Source: Krasilnikovozyma curviuscula
Taxonomy: Eukaryota > Basidiomycota > Tremellomycetes > Cystofilobasidiales > Mrakiaceae
NCBI GenBank assembly: GCA_014825775.1
Contig: MVAQ01000053.1
Location: forward strand, 1-64,000
Direction of reading: 5' to 3'
Length of the DNA stretch: 64,000 nt
How positions within the stretch are numbered: position 1 is the first letter of the stretch; the number at the start of each line of letters is the position of its first letter. The notes beneath the pieces are model-generated. The model made no database searches. It saw only the letters and a program-made list of their open reading frames with translations, and was not told where the DNA came from. Positions 11,581 through 22,816 of this stretch are shown piece after piece. The position numbers were made by a program, and so were the translations under genes.

Positions 11581-12461
11581 GGTGACTTAAATCGAGTTTG
11601 AGGTTGACGCTAGAGCACAGAAATGAGTAGCACAGCACCGGTTCCGTTAGTCATTCCTTCAGACATGCAAAGGAGGCTTGAGTAGCACTAAAACTCTCTC
11701 GTAGAGCTTCCGCACAAGCTCCTCCTCTGAGTGTAGGGCAAGAACAAGCAATCATCCCACTCACAGCCCCAACGACGCTGTCCTTCCAAAATAATTGAAG
11801 GCTCAAAACTCACCTGAGGTGCAGCGTTGGCTACTCCAACTACTAGCTATGAGTTTTCCTCTAATATTGAATCGGACTTTGATTCCAGCGCTGGCAGAGA
11901 ACTAGCCAAATACCCACAATGCAAAATTGTGAATATGTAAGCGAGTCTCGGGAGAGACGAAAAGGTTCGACTTACCTCGAAAGGATTCAAGCTGGACACA
12001 GGCTCGAGATTGATGAGGGATTCAGCTCCTGGCTGGCTCGAGACTAGAGAGATTTTGCATGTAGCAAAGCTGGCTGGTTCGGATGTGAGTTCACGGCCAG
12101 GGTGGCGTGTCGCCTTTCGGGCTTGACTCGACGCTGGGGTGGTGAGCAGTAACAATTTCCAGTAATCAAGAGACAAATAAGAACGACGTTCGATGTCACA
12201 TTTCAATGAGACTGAGATTCCAGAGACAAAATGAGAGAGAAGAGTCTGCTCATTGGTCTCGTCTTTGGACAGGGCGCTTGCGTTAAGAGGATGCCAAACG
12301 TTGCGTCTAATGGGTGAAGTCTCATGTGTCTAGTTGAAACAATAGTGATCTAGGGCTACATATATATATGACGTTGAGACGAAAGAAGCCAGCAGAAGAA
12401 GAAGAAACCCAAGGCGCACCGCGCTCTAAAGAAGAATGATAAATGGTCTACTGTCTAGGTT
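11581..12461. other. 881 bp without a coding gene: leader and promoter of the Q-rich gene, 3' region of the phosphatase
   Basis: No convincing coding sequence. On the minus strand two good donor sites stand out: CAG|GTGAGT (GT at 11812-11813) and GAG|GTAAGT (GT at 11974-11975), with a CTCTAG acceptor near 11610. This suggests the Q-rich gene has a spliced 5' untranslated leader beginning near or beyond 12000. A short AT tract (TATATATAT) sits at about 12360-12370. Confidence 0.5.
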
Positions 12462-13748
12462 CTACAGAGCGGTCTGAGCAACGACACCGTTAAGAGCACC
12501 GTCGTCTTCCTCTGAGGTGAGGTCTACCTTGCCAGTGCCAGTAACCTGAGAACGAATGCGCGACGTATCGAACTGGTCAGCCCTAGTCCGAGTCAACAGA
12601 AACAAGAAAGGAAACTCACAGTTGAGGTTTTGGCGAAGAAGATCTTCTCTGCAGATGGGACACGAGACACCGCTGGAGTAGCAAGAGGGGTCATGTCTGG
12701 AGTCGCTGGAGTGGCAACTCTGTCGGCTGGCTGGTCGATGATGAGAGTGAGTTCGCCAGCTTCATTGTAAACGGCTTGGACGCTGAAGGAAGAGACGCGT
12801 GACACGGGGGTTAGAAAACGAACGACGATGGTGAAAATGACATATACGACTTACTGTGACAAGTCCTCGACCAAGTAATCTGGGTTCTCAGCCTCAAGGG
12901 ACTCACGAGTGTGCGAGGTGCAGGTTGCGAGGACAATAGCACCGGCGGCTTTACCAGATCTAATACCAGTTGGAGCATCTTCAACAACGACACAGTCGAA
13001 GGGGGAGACGCCAGATCGCTCAGCGCCCAAAAGGTATGGGTCTGGAGCTGGCTTGCCCTTGGTCACAGACTCGGCAGTGATGAAGATCTTTGGGGTTGGG
13101 ATACGTGCAGTTGGAAGGGCTTGGGAGGCATAGAAGAATGTGGCTAGAGGTGAGGGAAAAACCCAAGGGCGGTCAGAACAAACATGATGGTGATGCGGGA
13201 TCAAAACAGACAAAATTACAAAACACTCACAGGATGTGCATACAGCCCAGTTCTCCTTTCCACCTCTAGATTCCGTACCGACAGAAATTCCCTTGATCAG
13301 GTCACTGACACCTGGAAGTCTGACGATACCACCTTCTTCACCGCGCTTGTGTGCTTCATCCCCCTTCTCTTTAGCAGCCGCCAAAATGGCCTTCTCGAAT
13401 CGGGGGACTTCTTTGGCGAGTAATTCTGGGTCTTCAATACCGATGAAGTGACGAAGAGCATCAACAGTTCTGTAACCTGCGATTTGAGAGAAAGGACACG
13501 AAAATAAGCTACTGCGATGACGAGGCCATGCATTGAGGCGGGACAAAAGCCGAAGACTGACCGTGAGCTGACTTGAGGATGTGGTCCAAGTCGATATGAG
13601 GGTATGTTTCTCTCATAAGTTCCCAAGCACAGACCACAGCTGGTGAGGAGTCAATGAGGGTGCCATCCATGTCGAAAAGAATAGCTTTACAGGGGTGGTG
13701 AATGAGAGAGGAAGATGGGGAGAGGGATGGGACTGAAGAGGAAGACAT
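12462..13748 (-). CDS. Glycerol-3-phosphatase (HAD superfamily, Gpp1/Gpp2-type)
   Basis: Dephosphorylates glycerol-3-phosphate to glycerol, the last step in making the osmolyte glycerol. It starts M-S-S-S-S-V-P-S-L at 13748. HAD motif I is I-L-F-D-M-D-G-T-L-I-D-S (the two catalytic aspartates). The cap region includes R-L-P-G-V. The motif III lysine lies in V-T-K-G-K-P-A-P-D-P-Y, and motif IV is V-V-V-E-D-A-P-T-G-I-R-S-G. Introns break the gene at about 13500-13560, 13150-13230, 12790-12855 and 12587-12615. After the catalytic domain comes an extra tail of roughly 75 residues, unlike the roughly 250-residue yeast enzymes. The tail is rich in T-P pairs (A-T-P-A-T-P-D-M-T-P-L-A-T-P) and ends A-Q-T-A-L with TAG at 12462. 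Yeast 2-deoxyglucose-6-phosphatases are a close relative and cannot be excluded, but the divergent glycerol-3-phosphate dehydrogenase favours glycerol-3-phosphatase. Confidence 0.88.
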
Positions 13749-14449
13749 TGTTGTAGATTTAATGTGAAAGGCTCAAGGATGAGTGAGTGAATGGAAGAAT
13801 GGGTGGTTGATGGAAAAGAGGGAGTTAACGAAATGTGTCCCTCGCCTTTATATATTGGAAAACTTCCAGGGTCGAGCTCGGCTGTTTGAGAAAGGAACCG
13901 TTCATGACGATCCGAGGTGCGCAAACCAAAGAGAGTCGACCCTGACAGAAAAACGGGCTGGTTGAACTCAAACGGCGCCGAAGAAAAGGAGGGCGTTTGA
14001 GAGGGCAGGACGAATCCACCAGGCAGTTTGTCCCAAAAGGGAAGGCCCTCTGAGTTTTTCAGTCTGGGCCCCGCTCAACCGAAGAGGCGGAGTGAATCAG
14101 CGCAGCATCATCGCCACATGCCCTGGCCGTTTATTTCCTTATCGAGCAAAAATTGGCTTCTTTCGTCTGGGTTTCTTCCCGCCGAAGATCTAAATGCCGG
14201 TCCAAAACAAAAACAATGGCCCTCTTGCCCTTTGGTTTCTGGCGTGACGAAACCCTATATATCTCGCCCACCCTCCTTTTTTTTGAACGGTTTCCCTTCT
14301 CGCCCTTTGCTCAGTCAACCTTTTCCCTGTCAACCACAACGCACTTAGCAAAAAAGCAAATTTTTCTATCCCCTCTTGCTTGCTTATATTAAACCCCATC
14401 TCCCAAGTTTTTGCACCCAACTCTCATTCACCACCCGAATTTTCGAACA
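13749..14449. promoter_or_regulatory. Shared divergent promoter region of the glycerol-3-phosphatase and glycerol-3-phosphate dehydrogenase genes
   Basis: 701 bp between two divergent start codons. A TATA-like TATATAAA (minus strand) is at 13849-13856, about 100 bp upstream of the phosphatase ATG. On the plus strand CTATATATC is at about 14254-14263 and TTATATTAAA at about 14384-14393, about 190 and 60 bp before the dehydrogenase ATG. A CCCCT stress-element-like pentamer is at 14370-14374 and a GTGACGAAA CRE-like motif near 14234. Single short motifs are weak evidence; the arrangement is the main point. Confidence 0.6.
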
Positions 14450-16198
14450 ATGTCCTCAGCAATTCCAGCATTGGCTTCCAGCTCTCAAACTACCCCCGAC
14501 TCATCAGTCCCACCTTCCCCAACTTTCCTTCCTTCCAACGTCCCAGGTGAAGCCATGACTGGCGAAGAATCCCGCTCCTCGTCTCCCGTCTCGACTCCTG
14601 GATCCTCTCGCCCACCCTCACCACTTCTTCGTCCTCTCAGCGGTCTCCCAGGAACCGCTGCTGCAGGCGTCGCTCGATCCAAATCCCTGAAGGAAAACCC
14701 AAGAAAGATGCCAGCCGTCAGACGTGGCTCCTCCCCTGCGATGGCTCCATTCCTGGCCCAGTTCGAGCCCATGTCAATTGAGACGACGGGTCGAAAGGAG
14801 AAGGTTGCTGTCATTGGATCTGGCTCTTGGGGCACTGCTCTGGCTCGTATTGCTGCCATCAATGCCACTGAGAAGGAAGGCTTTGACGAGGAGGTGCGAA
14901 TGTGGGTCAGAGAGCGTGAAATTCCTGGCAAGGGATTGTAAGTCTGTCACCCCCCTTATATCTCTAATTTTTTTTTCTGACATTCTTGCCTCCCATTGTA
15001 GGTTGACTGAGTTGATCAACTCTGAGCACGAAAATTCAAGGTATCTCCCAAACATTGAGCTTCCAGAGAATCTCGTAGCGGTCCCCAACTTGAAGGACGT
15101 CGTTAAGGGTGCCACTCTTATCCTGTTCTGTGTTCCACATCAGTTCCTTGGACCTGTGAGTACAATCCTTAGTCAATTTCCAACTTGTCGCTGATCATGG
15201 TTTGCCTTTGCTAGGTCGTCGCTGAACTCAAACAACCTGGCGTCCTCACACCAGGTGCTCGAGCCATTTCTGCCATTAAGGGTATCGAAGTCAACGGCAC
15301 CGATATCTACACCTACCCAGCTCTCATTGAAGCCAAGCTGGGTCTTCCATGTTCAGCCCTAGGTGAGTTGTTGGCGTATTTTTTTTCTCCCGCTGGTGAT
15401 GACGCGGCACTCTGCAACCATTTTGACTGACGTCGCTCGAAATTTACCCCTTGCATCATCGCTCACTCAGGTGGTGCCAACATTGCCCTTGAAGTTGCTT
15501 CATCGCAATTCTGTGAGACCACCATTGGTACTCCAGGGCCAACAGATTCCGCCTTGTGGCACGCTGTCTTCGACACCCAGATGTTCAGGGTTCACTGGTG
15601 AGTAGCTGCTACCCGCAGGTGTGATAGAATTTCGTGATATTGACCGTTTTTATTAATTCTCAACAGCACTACTGACGTCGCTGGTGTCTCCCTCTCTGGC
15701 GCTCTTAAGAACGTGGTCGCCATCGCTGCTGGTTTCGTTGACGGCTTGGGTCTCGGTGGAAACACGAAAGCCGCTATTCTTAGAATCGGTTTGATTGAGA
15801 TGGCCACCTTCACCAACGAGTTCTTCCCTTCGTCCAGTCCTGAGACTTTCTCTCACCACTCTGCCGGTATGGCTGATCTCATTACTAGTGAGTGTTTGCA
15901 TCTTTCTCCTTGGCTCTCGCCAAAGACTAAGCTGATCATTTTTTCTTTGACAACTCCAGCTTCTTTCGGTGGAAGAAACCGTAAAGTTGCTGAAGCCTTC
16001 GTCAAGACTGGCAAATCATTCGCTGTCTTGGAGGAAGAGCTTCTCAACGGTCAGAAACTCCAGGGAACCGTCACCTCTGAAGAAATCTTCAAGTTCCTTG
16101 AAGGCAGAGGCAGGCTCGAGGGCTACCCATTATTCGAGAAAGTTTACCGTATTGCTTTCGAGGGTCTCGATGTGAACGAGCTGTTCACAGATCTCTAG
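14450..16198 (+). CDS. GPD1: Glycerol-3-phosphate dehydrogenase (NAD+), cytosolic Gpd1-type
   Basis: Reduces dihydroxyacetone phosphate to glycerol-3-phosphate with NADH; supplies glycerol and lipid precursors and balances redox. Exons: 14450-14937, 15002-15155, 15215-15362, 15471-15597, 15667-15887, 15960-16198. After a nonconserved N-terminal extension of about 118 residues comes the Rossmann motif K-V-A-V-I-G-S-G-S-W-G-T-A-L-A. It is followed by C-V-P-H-Q-F, I-K-G-I-E, G-G-A-N-I-A, and the catalytic lysine in S-G-A-L-K-N-V-V-A-I-A-A-G-F. Then come G-L-G-L-G-G-N-T-K-A-A and L-E-G-Y-P-L-F near the C-terminus; the stop is TAG at 16196. The extension is S/P-rich with possible kinase sites (R-S-K-S-L, R-R-G-S-S-P) and several S-P pairs. 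An in-frame ATG at 14411 would add 13 residues; I chose 14450 as the simpler start. Divergent to glycerol-3-phosphatase. Confidence 0.95.
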
Positions 16199-16505
16199 CC
16201 TGCGTTAGTGTCCCCCTGGTTCTTCCGCTTCATTCCTCCCGTTATGTTTGTACCACTTGACTTCTGTAACTGTATCGAATAGCGTTGGTCTCGGTTTCCT
16301 CTTCTCCTCGGCACTCATATACACTTCCGCTTGCACAATTACATTCAAATAGATTGCATTTCGTAGAGATAAGAATTAGACGACACCCTTTTGTTTCTAA
16401 ATCACTTTACCTGGAAGCAAGTTCTGGTAGAAACACGCGAAATGGTATCAATTGGTATTGTAGGGAACCGTCATGTGGAAATGTTACTGTCGCAGAGCTT
16501 GGACC

Positions 16506-18071
16506 TCACGACCCCAACGCTTTATCTCTCCTTCTAGAAAGAACCCACATAGCGACCGGTGTACAGTAGTCCATGACTCTCAACAGTATCCAACGAATCC
16601 AAATTCTGACAGCATTGCGCTGTCCAGTAGAGAGATATAATCGCCTGGTCGCATCGTCCCCCAATCGAGTTGTTCGGTCCAACATCGCAACCTGAAAGAC
16701 TTTCAACTCCTCCTTTAAACTCCGCCCATTAGACGTGAACTCCTTAGACTTCAGGACCGCTTTGGACAAGGCTACACCATCGGTGAGAGTCGTACTACCT
16801 GCAACGCCTCCGTAAGGCGGAAGGGGGTGCGCTGCGTCTCCAACGAGCACAATAGGCGGTATTTCTTCGAAATTAAGCGATATACCGTATTTAATGGTAG
16901 AGTAAACTGGCCAGGAACCGACCGTCTCCAACACGACATCTTTCTTGATAGCGTCAATTAGTCTGTAATCCACTGTTGAGTCGGCGCTGAGAGTTGAAAC
17001 GATGAAGTCAATGAGTTCCTGCTTTGATTTATTGGTGACGGCAGAGGGATTCTTGGCAGGAAAGCTAAATACGCAATATGTGAACTCTGATGATTTCTTG
17101 GAAATTTCCTGTAGTTCAGAAGTTGTAGATTCGACCGAGGTTTGTTGTGCTTCTTGAGAATTGTTGAGGGAAATTTTGGCCACGACCACATTCCAACCTG
17201 AATCGCTAACCACCATCTGAATGCCGTTCAAATTTTCATTTTGTGGTGGAAAATACGTATGAAGCTTGGAGGTTGCGCGTAGTTTGAGTTGAATGAGGAC
17301 AAAGGGAAGTGTGGGTATCTTCGATATGGTTGGAACGATCACTGATCTCACGAAAGAGTGGATACCATCGGCACCTACACACATATAAATATAAATCAGA
17401 ATAGAGAGAAGAAAATAGCTCGATGGCGGACTATACTTACCAACGATGAGGTCAGCGTCAAAGCGAGAACCATCTTCAGTTTTCACGCAGATGGATTCCC
17501 CGTTATTTGCGAATTCAAACACCTTCCTTCCATAAAGAATCTCGATGGCATCCTGTTTATCTCGCTTCAATCCCTGGCATAGTACTTCAAGCAAGACCCA
17601 GCGGAGGATCATAACAGGCTGAACCCCTCGATGTCGAACTACACCAAAAATCCGCTTGAACTTTGGGTTGGTAATCAATATCCCAGAATGATCGAGTGAG
17701 GTCGGCGAGTGATTCTGAAGCGATGCCAAGAGGTGCGGCGGAAGCAGCTCAGCCAATGCAGTGTGAGCCTCAGGAGCAAGATGGATCGGGTATAAGTGAA
17801 AGGACGAACGCTCTATTCAGTGGGTAAAGAATCAGAAAGGACGTGACGGAAACCCAAGGAAGTTACTCAAGCATCTCTTACCAGAGTTTCGCTCGAGGAT
17901 GGTGATTTTAAGCTGCCTAGGTTCCAAATTGTCTCCTTCAGATATTTTTGCTCGCTCAGATATTAATCCATTAGCTAGAGCTAAGCCGCCGATACTTGCA
18001 CCGACGATAACAACACGAAACGGACTCTGTGACCATGCGGGTTGGGATGTAAGCATGAAACCAGTTTGCAA
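16506..18071 (-). CDS. FAD-dependent monooxygenase (salicylate-hydroxylase-like, UbiH/PHBH family)
   Basis: A flavoprotein hydroxylase using NAD(P)H and oxygen; substrate unknown, likely aromatic. The start at 18071 (M-Q-T-G-F-M) or the next ATG at 18056 is followed by the FAD ADP-binding motif V-V-I-V-G-A-S-I-G-G-L-A-L-A. An intron at about 17818-17884 joins L-E-R-N-S to a segment reading H-L-Y-P-I-H-L-A-P-E-A. The second FAD/NAD(P)H motif is D-A-D-L-I-V-G joined to A-D-G-I-H-S-F-V-R across an intron at about 17375-17440. The third is V-L-V-G-D-A-A-H-P-L-P-P-Y-G-G-V-A-G-S, close to the classical G-D-A-A-H-P motif. The C-terminus has a hydrophobic stretch (W-I-R-W-I-L-L-R-V-M-D-Y) that may associate with a membrane, and ends at 16506. 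Length is about 490 residues. It has no clear partner gene here. Confidence 0.87.
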
Positions 18072-18307
18072 GAGGAAATAAAGACGTCACCTTAGTCTGA
18101 GCCATCCTATACTAACTCCTGGAGATTCCGTGATCGCAAGTGATCCGTGTGAGGCAGTGGCCTAGTTTGAGATTGGGTGGTGGATGTTGGTGGCTACAGA
18201 CAAGATCGCCGTTTGCTCGAGCGTCCAGTCGAGACTGCTGACACTCACAGGTCTCTTGAGTGGCATTATCTAGTGCCTTTCTATGAGAGAAATCCTCCGC
18301 ATTTAGC

Positions 18308-20195
18308 ATGGATCCCTCTCATCTATTCAGGAGCCATGGTGAAGAGAAGGAGTCTCTGGAATTGGAGGCTATGTGCGCACAATACCTCGCTGCATGTGGA
18401 AAACAGGACAAGGTTACAGCTGATCAAATGCTCAAATCTATCGCGAAGATGATTCAGAGGTCAGTCTCAGACTTTCAGATGTTCTTTCAGAGAGAAACAA
18501 CTGATTAGGTACTGCCTTCTTGTCTTCAGTGCTGACGGAACGAAGGGGATTGAGGCCTTGCTCAGAATACAGTCTCAGAAGCTAAGTATTCAACGGAATG
18601 ATATACTGGATAGGGACACTCCGAGCACTCTCGGTCTCCTACACTCTAGAGCGTTGCCAACGTGGGGCGGACCTAGTTCACCCACTGGACCGGCAACAGT
18701 CATTTCCTTAGCACCAACTACTGCAAGGACAGGATCTGTATCTCCAACATGGGAGAGGCGTCCAAGGTGCGCTGATGTCCTCTTGTTCGTGCGTAATTGG
18801 TCCCTGACACTGTACCTTGACAGGTTTCGCCGCCAATTCCCACGAGGCGGCGAATCATATCTCTACCCTGGAAGAAGCAGTTCAGATGATGTCGAAGAAT
18901 CAGCCAGCCAACGTCCATCGTCAAGGAATAGCCATCATACCAACATGTCGTCGAGGGGGGCACTCGCTTCACAAAGCTGGAAGTCTAAATGTGCCGAGTT
19001 TGCGAGATCTTCAGGCGTACCAGACCAGTATTCCTATTGGGATGAAAGCGTTGCTGAGGAGTGGATTCAGGACGGCTCTGGAAGCGGACGATGGGAGACT
19101 CATGTAGGCGCCGAAGAAACACAAACATCTTCTCCTATTCCCCGGTGAGCTGCTAATCATCGAAACCGAAACCAACCAACCACTTATACCTGACAAAAAT
19201 TTGGAAACTGGTTGCTTTTGCGTAGATTTCGATCTCATGCTCGCATGAATAACGTTGAAGCAACTGCAATTCTCGACTCTCTCACGACACCTGGAATCAC
19301 AACCTCTCCACAGGTTACTATTATCGAAATAGCAAACGCCCTTTTGTCTAAATACCAGTTCATACGGTGGAATTTTACAGTATCTCCTGGTCTAAGCGGA
19401 TTGGTCTCGTCGTCATATGCCAGATTCACCAGTGTGGAATTCGAAGCCGGTTTGCGTGATTTGTCCAATGTCCTGGCGTCTAGCCTTCCCTCCAGCTCAT
19501 ACAAGGATTACATCCAAGTCATGTTGGGCTTAATGGTGGTGGCAGTCAGGACTGGTGGCGAGAACGAAGCAAAGGATTTTGTCCTGGAGTTTGCGGAAAC
19601 TGTAGAAAGCCTGGAGGAGGGTGAAGAGGAGAATCCGGCGCTCAGCAGATATTTCTTTCTCGTTGAGAGTGTGATGGAATGGTGGAAAGAGCACCAGTTT
19701 GTGAGTCCATTCAGGGTCACTTTCTTGGCTTGAGTCTCGTCCTGATGTACACCTTGTCAGATCATCCTGCCGTCATCTCCTTCCATCTGGAACTCGTTGA
19801 TGGCTTACTGGTACCAATCCGCGATTTCTCGTCGGGTAGAAACCTTTCACCAGAGGTACCAAGCTGCTCAAATGTCTTTCTTGTCTCACTCAATAAAGAG
19901 CTTGAACATGACTCGACACCGTCGTTGTAGGCACCGACGACACCACTCGCCCATCGCCAAAATGTGCCACCTCCCAAGTCCTAAAGACTGCTCATACTCT
20001 TCCTCCGATAGTGACAGACTGAGTGAACTTGACGACGAATTCGACCATGTGCCTGCTCTCGAAACTTCCTCTCAACATGAATCACTGTCGCAATCGGAGC
20101 CTTCTCCATCATACCAAATAGCAGCGCCCAAAGCCAACGTCCTACTCTCTTCCCCTGGAGGAATCCACCTTCCCTCACCTAGTGTATCTGATTAG
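18308..20195 (+). CDS. Uncharacterised fungal protein with acidic/serine-rich tail
   Basis: Not recognised. It starts at M-D-P-S-H-L-F-R-S-H; the first exon encodes an alpha-helical segment ending K-M-I-Q-R, then an intron (about 18460-18528, donor GTCAGT) to A-D-G-T-K-G-I-E-A-L-L-R. A P/S/T-rich stretch follows, then an in-frame 57-nt probable intron (18767-18823) and a region with R-G-G-E-S-Y and S-S-S-D-D-V-E-E. After another intron (about 19145-19225) comes a helical domain of about 160 residues (N-N-V-E-A-T-A-I-L-D through V-M-E-W-W-K-E-H-Q-F). The last exon (from about 19762) has a basic H/R stretch, an acidic S/D patch and ends P-S-V-S-D at 20195. There is no signal peptide, membrane segment or known motif. 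Length is about 510 residues. Codon use and intron style match the neighbours, so it is probably a genuine lineage-specific gene. The ends of internal exons are uncertain. Confidence 0.7.
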
Positions 20196-20461
20196 TGTCG
20201 AGTTTAGCGTTTGTTGTATTTCATAACATTTATGACTTTTTATTTTATGGGGTTGATACAACGAGATCCAGTTCATTACAACTCTATGTGCTCTTTCAAG
20301 AAGATTAGTGAATTCTGGTATTGGATAATAAGTTCTCAGGCACCAACCGAGACGGCGAGCCACTCAGTTACTTGGGCGAGATTGACGAGAGTGAGCTTCC
20401 CTCAAGACTCGCAAAACCCTACCCGTGTCCTTCCAACCTTCAACCACCTTCTTTAACGACC

Positions 20462-22470
20462 ATGGCTACCTCACTTGCCCCTCAAACACATTCTGAGCTT
20501 GTTGGTCTGCTCGCCAACGATAACAAGGTCAAGGTAGCTGGAATCGACGGTCTGTCCTCTCCCTCATGCCTCATCTTGCCCGGAACGTTGATAGATTCTT
20601 GATTTGGACATGATTTCTAGCTGATGGAGTTCTCAGAGGTAAATATATGTCGAAGGAGAAGTTCTTGAGCTGTGCAAAGGGAGACGGATTCGGATTTGTA
20701 GGTCGACTTCGTCAATCGTCATACATACTGGACAAAGAGACTGAAACGACCTAACGCCTTCATTGCGTTTGGCAGTGCTCTGTTATATTTGGATGGGACA
20801 TCCATGATGCTACCTACACTAAAGAGCTGTTGATCTCCAACCGTCAAAATGGATATCGCGATATTTTGGCCGTTATCGACCTCAGCACTTTCAGGCGGTT
20901 ACCTCACGAGAACAACTCGCCATTCTTCCTGGTGTCCTTTTTTGACCCAGTAACCAAAGTTCCTATCTGTGCCTGCCCTAGAGGATTGTTGAAGACTCAA
21001 GAAAACAAGATGGAGAAGATGGGTTGGGAGGGGCTGGCTGGAGTGGAATTCGAGTACTACCAGTTCAAAGAATCAGCCAGCAGTATAGCTGAGAAGGGAT
21101 TTATGAACTTGACTCCTCTGACTCCTGGAAGTAAGCAACTCATTGGCCACCTTCACGCTGTTACCCGCTTCTGTACTGATCGAACGTCATGCTGTCAGTG
21201 CATGGATACTCCTTACTCCGTCCTTCGTTGAACAACGAATACTTCCACTCTCTATTTGATCTTTCAGAGAAGTTCGATATCGGAATTGAAGCTCATCGTA
21301 AGTATTACTTACCGTCGGGCACTGCACTCTTCAGATTCTGAATCCTTCCCTCCACTCACAGACACTGAGACAGGACCTGGGGTTTTTGAAACTGCTCTTG
21401 CTTACACCAAAGCTTCAAGAGTAGCAGATAATGCTATCTTATATGTAGGTCGTTTGTGATTGTCCATGTTCCTCGGCGAACCGCACTCACTGGCCACTGC
21501 AAATGTTGGACATCTTCTAGAAACTACTTGCAAAAACAACGGGCATGAAGTACGAGATCATGCCAACCTTCATGGCTAAACCTTACAGCGATCTTCCTGG
21601 GTGTTCTGGTCATATTCATGTCTCCCTCAAATCGTCTGATGGGTCGAACGCCTTTGCGTTAAAACCAGAAGAGATAGCAGCTGGTGGACGACCGGATGCT
21701 TCCTTTAAAGATACGAAATACATCTCCAAAACTGCAGAGCATTTCTTGGCGGGATTGCTGGATGGCTTAAAGGATATCTTGCCTCTCCTGTGTCCAACCA
21801 TCAACTCTTACAAGAGGTTAGCAGGTGGAGAAGCATTCTGGGCTCCAAATTTGGTTAGTTGGGGATTTGATTCTAGAGCTGCTAGTATCAGAGTACTGGG
21901 GCCTCCTGATATGAGTCCAAAAGGAACTAGGTTTGAGATCAGGGTGCCCGGAGCAGATGTGAACGTAAGTAATCAGTTGATGATTTCAACTACAGTTCAA
22001 ATCTTCTCATTTCATTGATGTGCTTCCCTTCAAATAGGCGCATTACGCCCTCGCAGCGATCTTTGCTCTGGGATTACGAGGAATCGAAAAGAAGTTAGAG
22101 ATCCCATTCGGCCCTGCTGGCCAGGTGGACAAATCGACGCTACCACTGCTCGCTACCGACTTGAAGAGCTCAGTTGCTGATTTCAAACACCCTCAGAGTG
22201 TCGCAAGGGAATGGTAAGTCTTCAAGAGAAAACTTGTGGATTTTGTTTGTGTCTTGGCCCGTGCTTATTTTGATATCGGTTGATGCTTGTAGCTTCGGGA
22301 ATGAGTTTGTAGATCACTTTGCTGGAACCCGAGAGCATGAGATCCGAGTGTTCGAGAGTGCTGTGACCAACTGGGAGCTGGCTCGAGGTGAATACACTAG
22401 TTTGTTTTGATCAGTCCACTCTGCCACAATACTAACCAACATCTTCTCGTCAGGATTCGAGCTGTCCTAA
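20462..22470 (+). CDS. Glutamine-synthetase-family enzyme (PuuA/FluG C-terminal type)
   Basis: ATP-dependent ligase fold joining glutamate (or an analogue) with ammonia or an amine. The start ATG at 20462 gives M-A-T-S-L-A-P-Q; the N-terminal beta-grasp part contains F-G-W-D-I-H-D. The catalytic part has E-T-G-P-G-V-F-E (metal-binding glutamates), G-C-S-G-H-I-H-V-S-L (ATP/metal histidine), N-S-Y-K-R-L (glutamate-binding loop) and R-F-E-I-R-V-P-G-A-D-V-N. Seven or more introns are present. It ends W-E-L-A-R-G-F-E-L-S with TAA at 22468-22470. Size is about 465 residues. The sequence is nearer to gamma-glutamylpolyamine synthetase/FluG-like enzymes than to the short eukaryotic glutamine synthetase (about 355 residues, type II), so ammonia assimilation is not its likely main job. 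There is no N-terminal amidohydrolase domain as in full FluG. The substrate is undetermined. Confidence 0.87.
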
Positions 22471-22816
22471 AAAGAAGAATGAGAGGTCTCTTGACTTGAG
22501 TGAGCGACGAATTTCGATGATACCCCATTTGCATCCAGTTTCATTACTGCAAGTGCGTTGTTTTTGGCATTGCGCCTGTGCACTTCACTTGGCCAACGGC
22601 TGAGAAGTAGATCGACTATGCAACAAATTCTCTCTCTGTCTCTTTTCATACCTCTATTTTGTAAACCGACAAGAAGTTGGGGCTAAGGACCCTTATTGCC
22701 ACTAACGACTAATTTTCCAGCAGCGAAATAGGGTAGTGATGATTAACCCTGACGACAAACTCCAACATTTTCAGTAGACAACTCTTTCCTCGGTGAGGAC
22801 TAAAACCCTGAGAAGG

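Noticed and set aside
11847..12206. 119-codon minus-strand frame
   Set aside because: Crosses a strong donor site and looks like an untranslated leader; no domain.
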